A stretch of DNA of 47,148 bases from Fibrobacterota bacterium (GCA_028287465.1 JAQBPO010000040.1:1-47148), one strand, 5' to 3'. Numbered from the stretch's first letter, positions 1-15,000 are shown. Notes: generated by a model not told the origin, from the sequence alone. A program made the numbers and translations.

Positions 1-3000
1 ACCTGGGAGCGGGCCGCATCGATCAGGGCATTGGCGATGCCGGCGCCGGCCACCTTGGCGCCTCCCGAAAGGCTGCTGTCGATCTGGGCTTCGCCCGGAG
101 CGATACGGCGATAAAGGTGATAACCCAGGTTCTCGAACTCGCTTTCGGTGCTCCATTCCAGGGTATCCACGCCCTCTCCGCCCTTGGCTTCGAAGGACCG
201 CAAGGTCACGGCAAGGCCGGTCTTATGGTTGATGAAGAAGACATGGGTGCCCGGGGCCAGGGTCTTGTTGAACTGCATCACCAGCTCCCCGCCGCCGGCG
301 CCCGCCGTATTCAGGTAGACGTTGTAATGGTAGCCGCGGGTCAGAACCTGGTTGTCCAGAATGACCACTTCGGGCAAGGTGCCCTGGGTCCAGGTATTGA
401 TGCGGAAGGCGGGCGAAAAGGAGGTCTTGGTGTTCGCGAACTTGAAATGGGCGATGCCTCCGGCAGCGGCGTAGGTATAGGCCCCATCGCCTTCGGCGAA
501 ATTATCCGCATTGAAATCCAGGGCGTCCGTGGTAGTGCGGGTGCCGGTGATGGCGGTGATGACGGCCGGGTTCTGCAGATCGGCGGCCAGGGAATCCGCC
601 GTGGCGGAATCGGTGAAATCCTTGGAGAAGTCGAGGAAGAAGTTGGTCGTGATGGGAATGGGCGTGGAATTGGCCTGGGTGAACAGGGCCGGCTTCAGAG
701 CCATCCAGGCGCGGCGGCTGTCCGAGCTACCGTCCGATTGGGTGGCCGTGACCGAGGAAGCCATGAGGTTGGCCCCACCGGTATAGGAGCCGGCATTGTT
801 CTTGACGCTCAGGACGCCTCCCACGATGGAGTGGGTGGTAAGGTCCCCGCCGATCTCGGCCCAGCGGGCATTGGCGGTGGCATAGGCGGCGGCCCAGGCT
901 TCCGTGGGGGCCCCGCCGGCCTTGACCTGCAGGCCGAAGCGCGGATCGTCCAGATTGAAGGCGGCGGATACGCCCGATACCTGGAAGCTGCCGATGATGC
1001 GGCCCGAAGGATAGAAGGTCCACCGCTTGATCAAGGTGAAGGTCCCCTGGCCGCTCATGGACATGGAGGAGAGGACCAGGGACAGGCGCGTTGAGGAGGA
1101 GTCCGCCAAGGTGTAGGTGAGGTTGGCCGTTCCGCCATAGCCTTTCGCTCCGGAGAAGATCGGGTTGGTGCCTCCGGTCAGATCGAAATACATGGGGGAA
1201 AGGCTGCGGTGCAGGCCGTTGGTCGCGTCATAGCCCACCAGGTTGGAGGCGGTGCTGACGGCCACGTTGGGCTCGATGGCCGCGGCCTTCCAGACATTGA
1301 CCTCGCCGAACCCGGCCTGGGATCCCGCCGTGGACGTGGGCGTGATCCAGCCGTTCAGATCCAGCTCCATGTACCATTGCCCGCTGGTCGCCGCGCCGAA
1401 GGTCGTCGACGAGAAGTTTTGGATGGCGATCTTGTCGTTGGCCGTGGCCGTGATGGTCAGGGTCTTCATCTGGGCGGCCTCGCCCATGAACCCGGTGGAA
1501 TCGTCATCGTCCACGAACAGGGTCTGGTCCGCGCCGGTCAGGACCTTGTTGAGCTGCAGGACCAGGGTCGCGCCGAAGGCCTGGTTGCCGACCGAATCGG
1601 TCACGAAGTCCGTATTGGGCTTGAGGCGGATGCCGTTCAGGTACACGAACTTGGGCGTTTTGATGCCGGACCAGTTGGCGATCTGGAAGGCGGGCTGGAC
1701 GCGGGTCTGGGCCGCCGAGCCGTTGATCAGGGCCACCATACGGTTGTTATTGTCGGCCCGGAGGGCGTAATGGCCGGACTTGGAGGAGAAGCCCCGCGCG
1801 TAGACCGCCTGGATGTCCCCTTCCCCGATTTCATTCTTGAAGATGCGGATATCATCCAGGATGCCCTTGAATCGATCCGTGGCGCCTCCGGCCGCGTTCT
1901 CGCCGAAGCGCAGGTCGGTCGCGTTGACCACGGCGGTGGCCGTGGCGGAGGAGGCCGATACCATCACCCCGTTCACGTACAATTCGATCTGCTTGGACCC
2001 GGTGGACTTGACCACGGCGCAGAGATGGGTCCAGACCCCATCCGTCAAGGTGGGGGTGGTGGCCGAGGCCGCGCCCATATTGAAGGTGATCTGGTTCTGA
2101 CCCGAGACCTTGCGGAAATACCAGCCGTCCGAGGTGGTGATGCCCTTGGATAGGATGAAAGCCGTGGTCCCCATGGTCGCGAAATCGGGCTTGACCCAGA
2201 ACATATAGGTGCCGCCCAGAGTGGCTTCCAAGGCGTCATTGTCCGTCACCACGGCCACGTCCGTGGCGGTCAGGGAAAGGCCTCCGCCCACCTTGCCGGA
2301 AACCCAGGCCGCGCCCGCCCCGGATATCGTAGCGTTGTTCTGGAAGTAGACCGCCTTGTCACGCGCGATCGCTCCCGCGCCATCGTCCAGGGTCCAATGC
2401 CCGTCCAGGGCGCTCTGCCAGTCGCGTTCCAGGAGCAGGGAACCGCCGGAAGCCGTGAGGACGCTGGGAACGTAGGCATCGGCATTCAGGGTCGCGGCCT
2501 TTTGGAGGCTCAGGGACGCGTCGCCGATATAGATCAGGAATCCATGGCTGCGCCGCATGAACTTGGCGCTGGCGCTGGGGTTGGCCGTGGAAAAGACCAC
2601 GGTGCCCGGCGAGCCGGACGCGGAGGTGGTGGTCCAGGTTTCCGCCGTGGCGGCCCCGCCGTCCAAATCGCGCGTGACCGCGATCGCGGCGTCGCGCGTC
2701 GTGGTGGTCAGGTACCCGAATCCGTTTTTGCCGCTGGAGGTGGCGAAGGCGGAGGCGGTCGTGCCCAGCTTCAAGGTATAGTCCACCGAGGTCAAAGCGG
2801 TGGAACCGCCGCTGATATTGGAGATCTCGCTCTGGACGTAGATATGGCCCGAGGCATAGATGGCGTAGTAGATATTCAGGTTGAGCGAAGCCGAGACCGG
2901 CACCCATTGGCGCACCACGGCGCGGGCCCGGGTGCGCTCAAGGAAGGCGGGGGTGATGGCGGTGCTGCCCGAGGAGGCCTGGAAGGATCCGACCTTGGCG

Positions 3001-6000
3001 TCGAAGAGCAGGGTATTCGCGGCGAGCAGGTTGGTGGTGGAATCGGCCATGTCCGAGAAGAAGTTGATGCCGCCGCCGCGCGCCTGGTCGAACACGATCT
3101 TCCATTTGGAATTCTTGACCGTGACCGTAGTGGAGGTGGATACCGTGATCAGGGTGTCGAAATCGCCGGTGGGATTGGGAGTATAGCCCGTGCCTTCGTA
3201 CAGGCCGATATCCGGCGCGGTACCGAGGGTGCGGGCATTGCCGAAATAGTCCTGGGAATACCGATAGGTCACGAAACCGCCGCCGGAACCGTAGCTCGAG
3301 GAGCCGGCATCGATGGCCGGGGATCCGGGCAGGAGCTTGTAGGAGTTGAGGTTGGCCAGATTGGTATCCGCGAACATGGGATCCTTGATGAGGGTACCGG
3401 TGGCGTTGGTGACGCCCGTGACCTCGCGGCCGGAGGTGACCTGGTAGAACAGGTTGCTGGCGACCACGCCGATATTGGCCGCCTGGGTCAGGATGCCGTA
3501 ATCCCAATTCTGGATGATGTTGTTCTTGACCGTCATGTCCGTCCAACCGGTATTGAAATTCTGGTAGATCGCATGCTGGCCCGTGCTCCCGGTGCCGATG
3601 ATCACGTTGTTCAGGATATTGAAGGAATTGTCCTGGGTGGTATAGATACCGGAATAGAGCGGCTGGAGGATCAGGTTGTTGGCGATGGTGATTTGATCAT
3701 TCGTGGAATTTCGGATATGGATTCCGTCATGGAGCTTGATACTCCCGTTATTGTGGATGCGGCATCCTTCGATGCGTACCCTCACGGCCGTGGACCATAG
3801 GTAGATCCCGTTGTAATCGTTCACGGCGGGCTTCATGTCCATGCTGCGCAGGAGGACGTCGCTTTTCAGGACAACGGTCGAGCCGGCAAACCCTTCGGTC
3901 CCGGTGGTGCTTCCGTTCAGGACGGCGCGGGAGTTGCGATCGAAGGAGGTGATGATGGTGGGCTTGGAAGTGATCGTGAAATCGGAATCGGTATAGGTGC
4001 CCGGCATCATGCGGACCACCAGGGTATCCGTAGCCCCGCTGCCGCAGAGCATGGCGGTCCAGGCGTTCTTCATGGGGGTCGCGGGATTGCGGGCCTGGAC
4101 GCAGGAATTCAGGTTGTTCCCGATGGCGGAATCCACGTAGACGGTATCCAGCATGTACACGCTGCCCGATAAGTTCGCCGTATCCGACGAGGCCTTGGTG
4201 AACGGGCTCCAGACCCCGTTGGTATTGCGCACGGCCAGGGCGAAGTAGTAGGTACCGGGATAGGTGGCGGGATAGCTGTAACTGGAATCCGTCTTGATGA
4301 GCTTGACCACGCGGGTCGTGGAGGCGGCGTTGGCGGAGTCGGGATAGCCCGAGTATTTGACCCAGAGGCCCACCGAATCGGCATTGGCGGAATCCGAGAC
4401 CGGGGTATTCCAGGACAGGGCGATAGTGTTCACGCCAGCGGTCGCCGTAAGCGAGACGGTATTGTTGGGGCCGGGGCGGGCGTTCCAGAACACATTGCCG
4501 GTCTGGCGCTGGGTCTGGTAGGCGAGTTTGATCCAATCCGGGGAGCGTTGGACGGTACTGAGGGAAACCTCATCGACTACGCCGGTCCATTTGAGAAGAT
4601 TATCGCTCCCGCGCGCGCCGATTTTGAAACCGGAGGCCGTCGTGGTCAGGACCGCGGCGAGGCTGTCCGTTTTCGCCCCATCGATGTAATGGATGACCGT
4701 GGCCCCGTCATAGCTGGCGCAATGCTGATGCCAATTGACGTCGTCGGCGACCGGGCCGATTATGTTGGCGTTCCAGCCCCAGAATCCCCAACGCCCGCCT
4801 GAGTTGCCCCAACCCAGGATGCCATAGGTCGAATTGCCGGAATTCGTACCGTAACTCGCCAGGATCTTGTTCGTGTTGAGCACGCTGGTCTTGGCCCAGC
4901 CGCACAAGGTCCGGCTTGCCGTGTTCGTGGGAAAGGCGGATCCGGCGACGGTGATGTACTGGGTCGATCCGTCCAGGTTCTGCCCGAGCCCGATCATGCC
5001 GCCCACGTCCGAGGCGTTGGTCATCGAGGTTCCCGTGCCGGTATTCCCTTGGCCGCTGGCGTCGCCGTATCCGCCGGCATTGGTATTGCCATCCTCGCCC
5101 AGATGCCAGACGCCGGTGAATCCAACACTGGTGCCGAAGACGCAAGACGCGCACTGCCCGTCGGCCACGGTTACGCCCGAGGCCTGCTGGTAATACATGG
5201 TAATGAAGTCATGGTCGCTGTTTCCGTCCACCTTGGGCACCAGGACCCAGACCTCGGCCGAATCCACGCTCGCGGCCCGATCCCAGCGTTCCACCTGATA
5301 GTTGAGCCAGGTCTTGCCGTCCCCGTCCAGGAAGCGGATGTCCGGAGGGGCATTGGTGCCCGTGCCCGCGACCAGGTCCGTGATGGGGGTGCCGCCCACC
5401 GTACCGGCAATGCGGACCAGCAGCGGGAAGTTGGTGACGCTGTCCATGACGTTGGCGCCGGTCCTGGTGGTGTTGAAGGTGAACTTCTTCGTCTTCTGGA
5501 AATCGGCTGGGCTGGGATTGAACAGCGGGGTCGCGTCCCGGCGCTGATTCTGGTACGTCAGCAAGTTCCATGAGGAGTCGCGCACCACGCTTGAGATTTG
5601 GATTTCATCCAGATTACCGGTATAGTAATTGGACGCAATATTCAATCGACCGATATTCAAGGTGGTAGGAGCGGTCAAGGAAGCGGTGCCCCCGGTCGAA
5701 GCGCCCAATTGCGCTCCGTCGATGTAGAAAACCTTGGCTCCCGTCGCCCTGTTCCGCGTGGCCGTCACGTATTTCCATACCCCGGTGTTCATGGCCGGGC
5801 TCGCCAATTTGATGGTATTGTCCGAGCTGCCGGTGCCGAAAGCCGCGGAAGTCCCGATCAGGGTGACGCCGTAATCCGTGGTGAATCCACTGACTTCACC
5901 GTCCACGAGACCGGTGCCGTCGAACCAGGAAGTGGCGGCGCCGCCCGCCGCCCCGGCCGTTGACGTGTTCATCCAGAATCCGATGGTGAAATCGTCCTGG

Positions 6001-9000
6001 ACCGGACGGGCGATGCTGATATAACCGGTGGTTCCGTTGAAGCTGCGGCCCCGCCCCACGATGCCGCCTACGTCCCCGGTGGCATTGTCGGTTCCATTGA
6101 AGGACCCGGTGGCGCTCGTCACGTCCGTGGCCAAATGGTAGGTTCCCGCAAAGCCGTTGCTCGTTGAGAACACGCAAGAAGCGCATTGCCCGTCCGGCAC
6201 CGTGGCCGAGGCCTGTTGGTAATACATGGTGATGGAATGCGCGGCGCTATTGCCTTCGATCTTGGGCACCTTGACCCAGACCTCGGCGCTGTCCTGGCCC
6301 GGGCTCCAGCGTTCGATCTGATAGTCCAGCCAGGTGACCCCGTCCCCGTCGAGGAAGCGGATGTCCTGGCCCGCCGATTGGGTCAAATCGGTGATGGGGG
6401 TGGCGGAACCGACCGGGGTGCCGGTGATGCGGAGGAGCAGGGGGAAGTTGTAGACGTCGCCGGGGATGTTCGCGCCCGAAGCGGTGGTGTTGAGGGTGAA
6501 CACCTTGGACCGCTGAAAGGAGGCGGTCGTGATGGTGGTCGTGGAAAAGAGGGTGCTGGTAGCCTTCTGGTTCTCATAGGAGAGTTTGATGAAATCCGCC
6601 GAGAGCGCGGAGGGGGCCACCTGGGCCTCCTGGATATTGCCTTTGAAGTTGTACCCCTGGTTGCCGAACCGCTTGCCGATGCCGAAATCATTGGTGATGG
6701 TGGTGGTCCCCAGGGCATGCGCCGTGGTGCCGTTGGAAACGCCGTCCACGTAGAGTTCGATCGCGGTAGCGGTCTTCTTGCCAGTAAGCAGATGCCAGTT
6801 CCCGTCATTGAGGGTGGTGGAGGTGCTCGTCTTCCCCGCGGAAACGTTGGCCGAGAAGATTTCGAATTGGGCCTGTCCGGGCTGGGAGCTGGTGAGGAAA
6901 CTCATGACATAGCCGCCTCGAGTGCCCGGGAATCCGTTCTCCTTCCCGATAACGATGGGCCAGTAGCTTCCAGCGCCGGTATTGGTGGTCTTGACCCAAG
7001 CGCTCACGGTGAAATCCGCGGTGCCGAAATCCAGCTGGCCGCCGGCGGGATTGGGGACCTGCACCGCGTCCTGGGACCCGTCGAAATACTTGGCCGACGA
7101 AGCGGTAAGCCCCGTGACCTTGGCCTGATCGCTGGCGAAGGTGCCGCTGGCCCGGTACCGGGTCGCGTCCACGGGCAAGGCCTCGTTTCCGTCCAGATGC
7201 CAAACGCCATTGTACCCGGCCCAAACCGAATCCTTGACGTCGTACGGGCTGGCCGTGCAGGCCGCGCAGCCGTAATACAGGGTGATGAAATCCGCCGTCG
7301 AATTACCGTCCACCTGGGGCACGCGCACCCAGACCTTGCCCACCTGGTTGGCCTTGTCCCATTCCACCACTTCGTGATAGAGATAGGTGCCGTCCTTGTC
7401 GATGAATTGCAAATCGTTCCCCGTGGCCGTAGTCCCGGAGAAATCGAAATTCGCGGCGGTGAGCGGGACCAGGATGGGGATATTGGTCACGTTGCCCGGT
7501 ACGTTGGCGCCCGTGGCGGTGGTGTTGAAATTGAAGCGGACGGATTTGGTGAAATCCCCGGCCCGGGCGCCCAAGGTGAGGACGGTGGACGCGGCCTTCT
7601 GGGATTCATAGGCCAGCTTGATCCAATCCGCGCTGCGGGCGACGCTCGCTACGCTGACTTCGTCGAGATAGCCGTTCCAGTATTGGCGATTGGTCGCGCC
7701 ATCGTCGTCGACCTCTCCGATCTTGAAGGGCGAGGCCGTCGAATAATAGATATTGCCGGTGAAGGCGGTGCTGCCTTGCTCGATCCCGTTCACGTAGATG
7801 CGGACCTTGGTCCCATCCACCACGCCCGTGACATGGTACCAGGTCCCGTTGGTGGCGGTATAGTTCGAGGAGGCGAAGGTTTCGTTCCCGGACGTACCGT
7901 CCGTGCTAACGCCGAAACGGAACCCGAGGCTCGTATTCTTGTAGATGAGGTTCCAGGAACGATCGGCGCTCGCGGTCCATTCGATCTTGCTTGCGATGCC
8001 CTCGTCCTGTCCCGCCACCGCCGCGCCGGAGCGGTTGACCCAGGCCGATACCGTCACCCGATCGCTCGCCGAGAAATCCATGGTGCTGTTGGAGGCCGCG
8101 CTGATATAGTCGCCATTGCCGTCGAACAGGTGCGCCTTGCTGATCAGGCCCGTCTGCTGGTTCGGTACATTGCCGTTGAAGGTCCCGTTATTGGCATTCG
8201 GTGTCGCATCCAAGGCCGTGCCGGAAGCCTCGTTGAGATGGTATTCACCGGCGATGCCGTTGGAAGGTTGGAAGACGGAGGTGGCCGAAGAAAGCGAAAC
8301 GGCGGACGGCTTGCCCCAATACATCCGGAACCATTGGGAATTGTTGTTGGCCTTGACCGTGGGCAAAAGCACCCAGACTTCCGCGAGCTTGTTGGCCGCA
8401 TCGTACCGGGCCAGCTCATAAGGAAGCAAGGCTCCGGTGCTGTCCGCGAAACGCAAGTCCCCGCCGTCCGTCCGCGCCTGGGAGAAGTCGAAGTTCGCTC
8501 CGGTCAGCCGGACCAGCATGGGGAAGTTGGTCACGTCCGAGGTGGTGTTCGCTCCGGTTGCCGAGGTGTTCACATAGACCTTGCTCGCATACGCCCAGGT
8601 GGACAGGGCCGTATTCGCATACACCAAGGCGGTCGAATTCGCCTTTTGGGTTTCGTAGGACAGTTTGATCCAGTCGGCGCCGCGGACCACGTTGTCCACG
8701 CGCGGCTCATCGATGAGGCCGCCGAAGTAGTTGGAAAGGGTGGTCTGCCCGATGCGCAGGGTCTCGCCGCTTTTCATGAACTGGGGCGTGCCCGCGAAGG
8801 TGCCGCTCCCGACCAGGCTTCCGTTCAGGTAAATGCTGTACGCATTGGTCGTAACGGTCCAGGTGACATGGTTCCAGGTATTGATGACGGGCGTAAAGGC
8901 ATAGTTGGCCGTGGTCGAAAGCCAGGACGATCCATTTCCGATATCCGCGTGCATGCCGCCGGATAAATCGTCCCATTGGGCGTCGAAGGTATACTCCCCG

Positions 9001-12000
9001 CCGAACCGGGACGAGATGATTGCCCGGGTGTTCCCCAGGGAGGCCGGCTTGGTCCAGGCGGAGAAGGAAAAGGACCCGAGATCGAGGCTGGCGGAGTAGG
9101 GCATTTCCACGTACTGGGAGGAACCGGCGAGGAAGGACCGCGCCCGGCCGATCAAGCCCAGGGAGTCGGTCGAATTGGAATTAGCCCCGTTATTGCCGTT
9201 GGACGAGGCGTCCGTGAAGGCGGAGTTCAGATGCCATACGCCTCCGAATCCGGAAGCGGAAGGGAAAACCCCGCTGGAGTTGCTCAGACTCGAGACGCCG
9301 GAATTGCCCCAATACATATTGATGAAATCCCGATTGCTATTGCCGTCCACCTTGGGCACCTTGACCCAGATTTCCGCCTTCTTCAGGGTCGGGTCCCAGC
9401 GCTCGATCTCATAGATAAGCCCGCTGCCGTCAGGGTCCGCGAAGCGGATGTCCCGCCCGTCCGGCATGGCTTGGTCGAAGATGAAGTTGTTGGAATCCAG
9501 GCGCACCAGCATGGGGAAGTCCGTGACGTCGTTCGGGACATTGGCTCCCGTGGAGGTGGTATTGAAATTGATGGTGGAGACGTAGTTCCAGCCCGAATAG
9601 TCGAGTACGTTCAGGCTGACCACGCCCGCCCCCGCGGTGATGGTGGCGTAGATCCCGGTGGGGAGGGTCCCTACGTTCAGGATATTGTTGGTCAGGGTGC
9701 CCGTATAGGTCGCCAGGGTATAGGTGCCGAAGGTGAACCCGGTCCCGGCCGTCACGTTGACGGTACCGTCCAGGGTGAAATTGCCCGTTACCGCTATCAT
9801 GTCCGATCCGGCGGGCGACAAGGTATACGTCAGCACCGAGGTGGAGTTGAGGACCTGGGCGCCGGTGCTCAGGGTCGCTTCATTCGCATCGCCCGGGGAG
9901 ACGATGCCGCCATTGCTCACCGTGACCGTGCCCGGAACCGAGCCCGTACCGGCCAGGGTCGCACCGCTGGCCACGGTTACCGCGCTGCCCGCGTTCAGGG
10001 AGCCGTTGACCTTCAGGGTGCCCGCGCTGAGGGTGGTGGCGCCCGTATAGGTATTGGCCGCGGACAGGGTCCAGGCGCCCGCGTCCTGTTTGGTCAGGGT
10101 GCCCGTGGTGGTTCCCAGGATGCCCGCCAGGCTGCCGTTCTGCGCGCCGCCCAAGGTCAATCCGAAGGTCGCGCCTGTGACGGTTCCCGTATGGCTTAAG
10201 GTGATGGCCCCCGTGCCCGCGATGATGCTGCTGGCGGATCCCAAGGTGAGGAGACCGGCGAAGGTGGCGCCCGTGGCGCTGGAGTTCTGCAAAGCGCCGG
10301 CGGAAGCGAGGCCCGTACCGTTCAAGGTAACGGGCTCGGCCGTGGTGTAGGCGATGCCGTTGAGATCGAGGGCCGCCCCTGTAGCCACCGTGGTCGCGCC
10401 CGCCGCGGTGCCCAAGGCATCGTTCGACGCCAGTTTCAATATGCCCCCGCTCACCGTGGTCAGGCCGGTATAGGTATTCGCGCTTGAAAGGGTCCAGGTC
10501 CCCGCGTCCTGCTTGGTCAGGGTGCCGCTCGTGGTTCCGAGGATGGATGCCAGGGTCCCGTTCGATGCGCCGCCCAAGGTCAGGCCGAAGGTCGCGCCGG
10601 TGATGGTGCCCGCATTGCTTAAGGTGATGGCACCCGTACCCGCGATGACGCTCGCGGCCGCGCCCAAGGTCAAAAGGCCCGGGAAGGTTGCGCCCGTCGC
10701 GCTGGAATTGATGAGGGCGCCGCCCGAAGCGATGCCCGTACCGCTGAGGGTCAGGGGCTCGACATTGGTGTAGGTGATCCCGTTCAGGTCCAGGACGCCG
10801 CCGCTGGAAACCGTGGCGCCGCCCGTAATGGCGCCCAAGGCCGTCGCGCTTCCCACCTTCAGGGTCGTATTGATGGCGACGGTCGTCGTTCCCGAATACG
10901 TATTGTTGCCCGACCAGGTATGCGTGCCGCCTCCCTGGCAGGCGATAGCGAGGGTTCCGGAAGTATTCTGGATGGTCCCGGAATAGCTATAGCTGCCGGG
11001 GCCGACCAAGGTCAGGGTGTACGTGCCCGCCCCCGAGGTATTGTCCACGGTACCTCCGGACCCCGTCACCCCGTAAAACGCTTCGCTATTGCCATTGAGG
11101 TCCAAGGTTCCCGAATTCACGGTCAGGTAGACGTTATTGAAGATTTGGTCCCCGCCCGTCCCCGCGACCTTCACGGTGCCGCCGCCCACGGTCAGGAACG
11201 ATGCGCCCGCAGCGTGGACGGAGCCGCTGCTCGTCTTGGCCAGGATCACGGTGCCCGCGTTCGCCACCAGGGTCATGCCGTTGTTGTCCGTCGTCCCGCT
11301 CAGGGTGAGGGTTCCCGCGCCGATCTTGGTGAGGGTGTTGGAGGTGGTCGCGCCGCTCAGGGTGAAATCCCCACTACCGCCCATATTGCAGGGGTTCGCG
11401 GTGATGGTGACGTCGCCGGCCCAGCTGGCCGCCGTGCCCGAGGAGTTGATGAGCGCGCCGTTGGCCCCTACGCCGGTGCCCGTGATGCTCATGGCTTCCG
11501 CGCCGATGGTCTTGGCGTTCAAATCCAAGGTGGCGCCGCTGGCCACCGTGGTTCCCGCCGCCGTGGTCCCCAGGGCCGCATTATTGTTCAGCTTCAGGGT
11601 TCCCGCGGAAACCGTGGTCAGGCCCGTATAGGTATTCGCGCCGGAGATTGTCCAGGTCCCCGCGTCCTGCTTGGTCAGGGTCCCGGAAGTGGTCCCGAGG
11701 ATGCTGGTCAAGGTGCCGTTCTGCGCGCCGCCCAAGGTCAGGCCTAAGGTCGCGCCGGTGATGGTGCCCGCATTATTGACGGTGATGTCGCCCGTACCCG
11801 CTATGATGCTGGACGCGCTGCCCAGGGTGATCAGGCCCGGCCAGGTCGCGGCCGCGGCATTGCCGTTCATCAGGGCGCCCCCGCTCGAGATACCCGTGCC
11901 GTTCAAGGTCAGGGCCTCGGCGGTGGTATAGGTGGTGCCGTTCAAATCGAGCGCGCCGCCGATGCCGACGGACACTCCGCCGGCGCTGGTGCCCAGGGCG

Positions 12001-15000
12001 GCCGAGGCATGGCCCAACTGCAAGATACCGGCGCTCACGGTAGTCAGGCCCGTATAGGTATTGGCTCCGGAGAGGAGCAGGGTTCCGGAACCGGCCTTGG
12101 TCACGGTGCCGCTGCCCGTGGCGATGATGCCGGAAACCGTGGTGTTACCCGTCCCCTGGAAGGTCATGTTGAAATTGGTCCCGGTCAGGCCCGTGGTCCA
12201 GGTCATCAGGATATCGGGGGTGCCCGGATCGGTAACGTCCAGGACGGAATGGCCCGCAATGGTGCCGCCCCCTCGCAGGGTGAATCCGGCGGTGCCGCTG
12301 GTGACATTGGCCCCTGCGGACACGTTGACCGTATACGCTCCCGCCGTGTTCAGGAAATGCACGCTATGGGTGACTCCGGCGCCGGCCGCGACCCTGTCCA
12401 CCACCACATTCACCCCGGTCCCGACCGCCTCCAGGGAGGCGTTTAAATCGAGGGCCGTATTCGAGACCACGCGGATCGTGGTCCCGGCCGAGGCGTATAC
12501 GAAATCCAAAGTACCGCTATTGCCGAAGGCGTTGGCGTTCCGGCCTTCCAAGGTGCCGCCCGTCAGAAAGATATCGTTGTCGAGTTGCGAATTGTCCACG
12601 CCCAGGATTAAGGTGCCGGAGCCGGACTTATAGACCGGTGCCGTGGTGATTGCCGATATCGCCCCGTTCAAGGTCAAGGTCTGGCTGGAGGCGACATCGA
12701 AGGTTCCCGTGACGCCGGAGTTCAGCAGGAAGGCCTTGGTCAAGGTGAAGGAGCCCGTTGCCGCCAGGGTACCGGTGCCCGTATAGGTCACCACATTGGT
12801 GCCCGAAGGGGATCCCAGATTGTTCGCCGCCCCCACGCTTACGGTTCCGCCCGCTATTTCCGTTCCGCCCGTAAAGGTGTTCGCCCCGGTCAGGGTCCAG
12901 GTCCCCGCATCCTCCTTGATGATCTTGCCCGTGCCGATACCGACTATGCTGGCGATGCTTCCGTTGGCCGCGCCGCCCAAGGTCAGGTTGAAGGCGCCGG
13001 AAATGGTTCCCGCATGGCTCAAGGTGATGTTTCCCGATCCCGCCTCGATGCTGGAGGCCGCGGCCAAGGTCACAAGGCCGGGGAAGGACGCGGCGGTGGT
13101 GCTCCCGTTCTTGACCGCGCCGCCCGCCGAGATGCCCGTGCCCGAAATGGTCAGGGGTTCGGCGGAAGCGTAGGCGATGCCGTTCAGGTCCAGGACCGCG
13201 CCGCTGGACACCACGGTATTCCCGCCCACCGCGCCCAGGGCCGTGGTGGAACCCAGGATGAGGGTACCCCCCGAGCTGACCGTAGTTACGCCGGAATAGA
13301 GGTTGGCGCCGGACAGGGTGAAGGCCCCAGTACCGGTCTTGGTCAGGGCCAAAGTCTGCTGGGTATTCTTGATGACCCCGGAGAAGGCGGTGGTTCCATT
13401 GTTCCCGCCGGTGGTCAGGGTGAAGGTGCCCGCGGTCGCGGCATTATTGTCCACGACGGCGCTGCTAGTGCCGGCCAGGGAACCGATGGTTTCGCTATGC
13501 CCGTACAGATCCAGGCCGCCGTCGGACAACGTCACGGCCACCCCGTCGGGGATGACATTGTTCGCGCCCAGGCGCACCACACCGGGGGTGATGGTCAGGG
13601 TGCCGGTAAAGGTGTTCGCCCCGGCGAGATATAGGGTGTTCTGGGACCCGCCATTGGCCTCATCGACGGTGATATTGCCCGAACCGCTGATGACGCCGTT
13701 GAGGGTCATGGAATTGCTCGTGGCGCCCCCCAGGCCGATTTCGCTCGCGGCCGTCACGCTGATGTTACCGTTCAGGACCACCGCACCGGCCCCGCCGTCA
13801 TGGCACAAGGTGGGGTAGCTGGAATTGCCGCTGCTGCCGTTCAGCACCCAATTGTTGGGGACCGTTATCGCGGAGGGAGCCCAGATCATGGCGAAGGCGC
13901 CGGCGTTCACCGTCACCGTGCCGGTGCCGAACCCGTTATTATGGTCCGTGCGGATATACCCGCCGTTGATGGTGGTGCCGCCGGTATAGGTATTGTTGCC
14001 CGAAACGACCTGGGCGCCGGTCCCGTTTTTGACCAAGGCCACCGTGCCCGAGGTGTTCTTGATGATGCCGGAGAAGGTGGTTCCGGTATTGTCCCCGCCC
14101 GTGGTCAGGGTATAGGTTCCCGTCCCCGCCAGGTTGTCCACCGTCCCCGAGCCCGCCAGGGAGCCGATGGTTTCGTTATGCGCTTCCATATCCAGGGTGC
14201 CGTTGATGGTCACGGCGCTCGCATTGGGCACCACTTCGCTCTGGTTCAGGTAGAGGGTCGTTCCCGAGACGATGGTGGTGGGTCCCGTCCAGGCGTCTCC
14301 GGTCCCGGTGAGGAACAACCGCCCGCTGGTACCCGTGGTGGCTACGCCCCCGTCGGTGGCGGCGTCGCCGCCCTGGGTGGAATGCGCAAGATTGTTGTTC
14401 AATCCCAGGTCGAACCCATTGGCGTCAAGGAGCGCGCCGCCATTGCGGATTTCGACGGCATTGAAATTGCCCAGATGCCACCCGCCCAAGGACGTTCTGA
14501 AGGTGCCTCCGTTGAAATAGAAGTAACCGGCGCCCGATCCCCTTTCCACAAGGCGCCCATTTATCATGGTGCCGCCGTTCAGGTTGATCGTGCCCGTTCC
14601 GCCGTATCCCGGGGTATAGAACTTGTCGTTGGGGAACGCTCCTCCCACCGCCACCGTCAGGGTCCCGCCAGCAATGGTCAAGATGCCCGTGCCATAAGGG
14701 CCGCCGCTCGGTCCCCCGCCCACGAAGGTCCGCCCGCCGCCATTGCCCACGTTCAGGGCGCCGCCCGTATTCAAGGTCAAGGTGCTCGTCCCCGTGGCCC
14801 CGTACCCCACGCCGAAGACGCCGGTGGCGTCGGTCGACAGGGTCACGGTTCCGTCGATGTCGACATTGCCGCCATTGTTCAGGATGAGGCTTTGCGTGCC
14901 GATCACGGAACCGGCGGCATTGATGTCCAAGGTGCCGGCGGTCACGGTCGTCGCCAGGGAATAGGTGCAGGCGCCCCCGAGGTTGAAGGTGAACGCGCCG

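Noticed and set aside
6186-8966. A 926-codon open frame on the plus strand, with others at 13800-15281, 2397-3800 and 117-1094
   Set aside because: They are antisense to the giant gene. The translations are Gly/Arg/Ala-rich with no domain, while the minus strand gives clear PATR and LamG sequence. They come from the strong GC codon bias.
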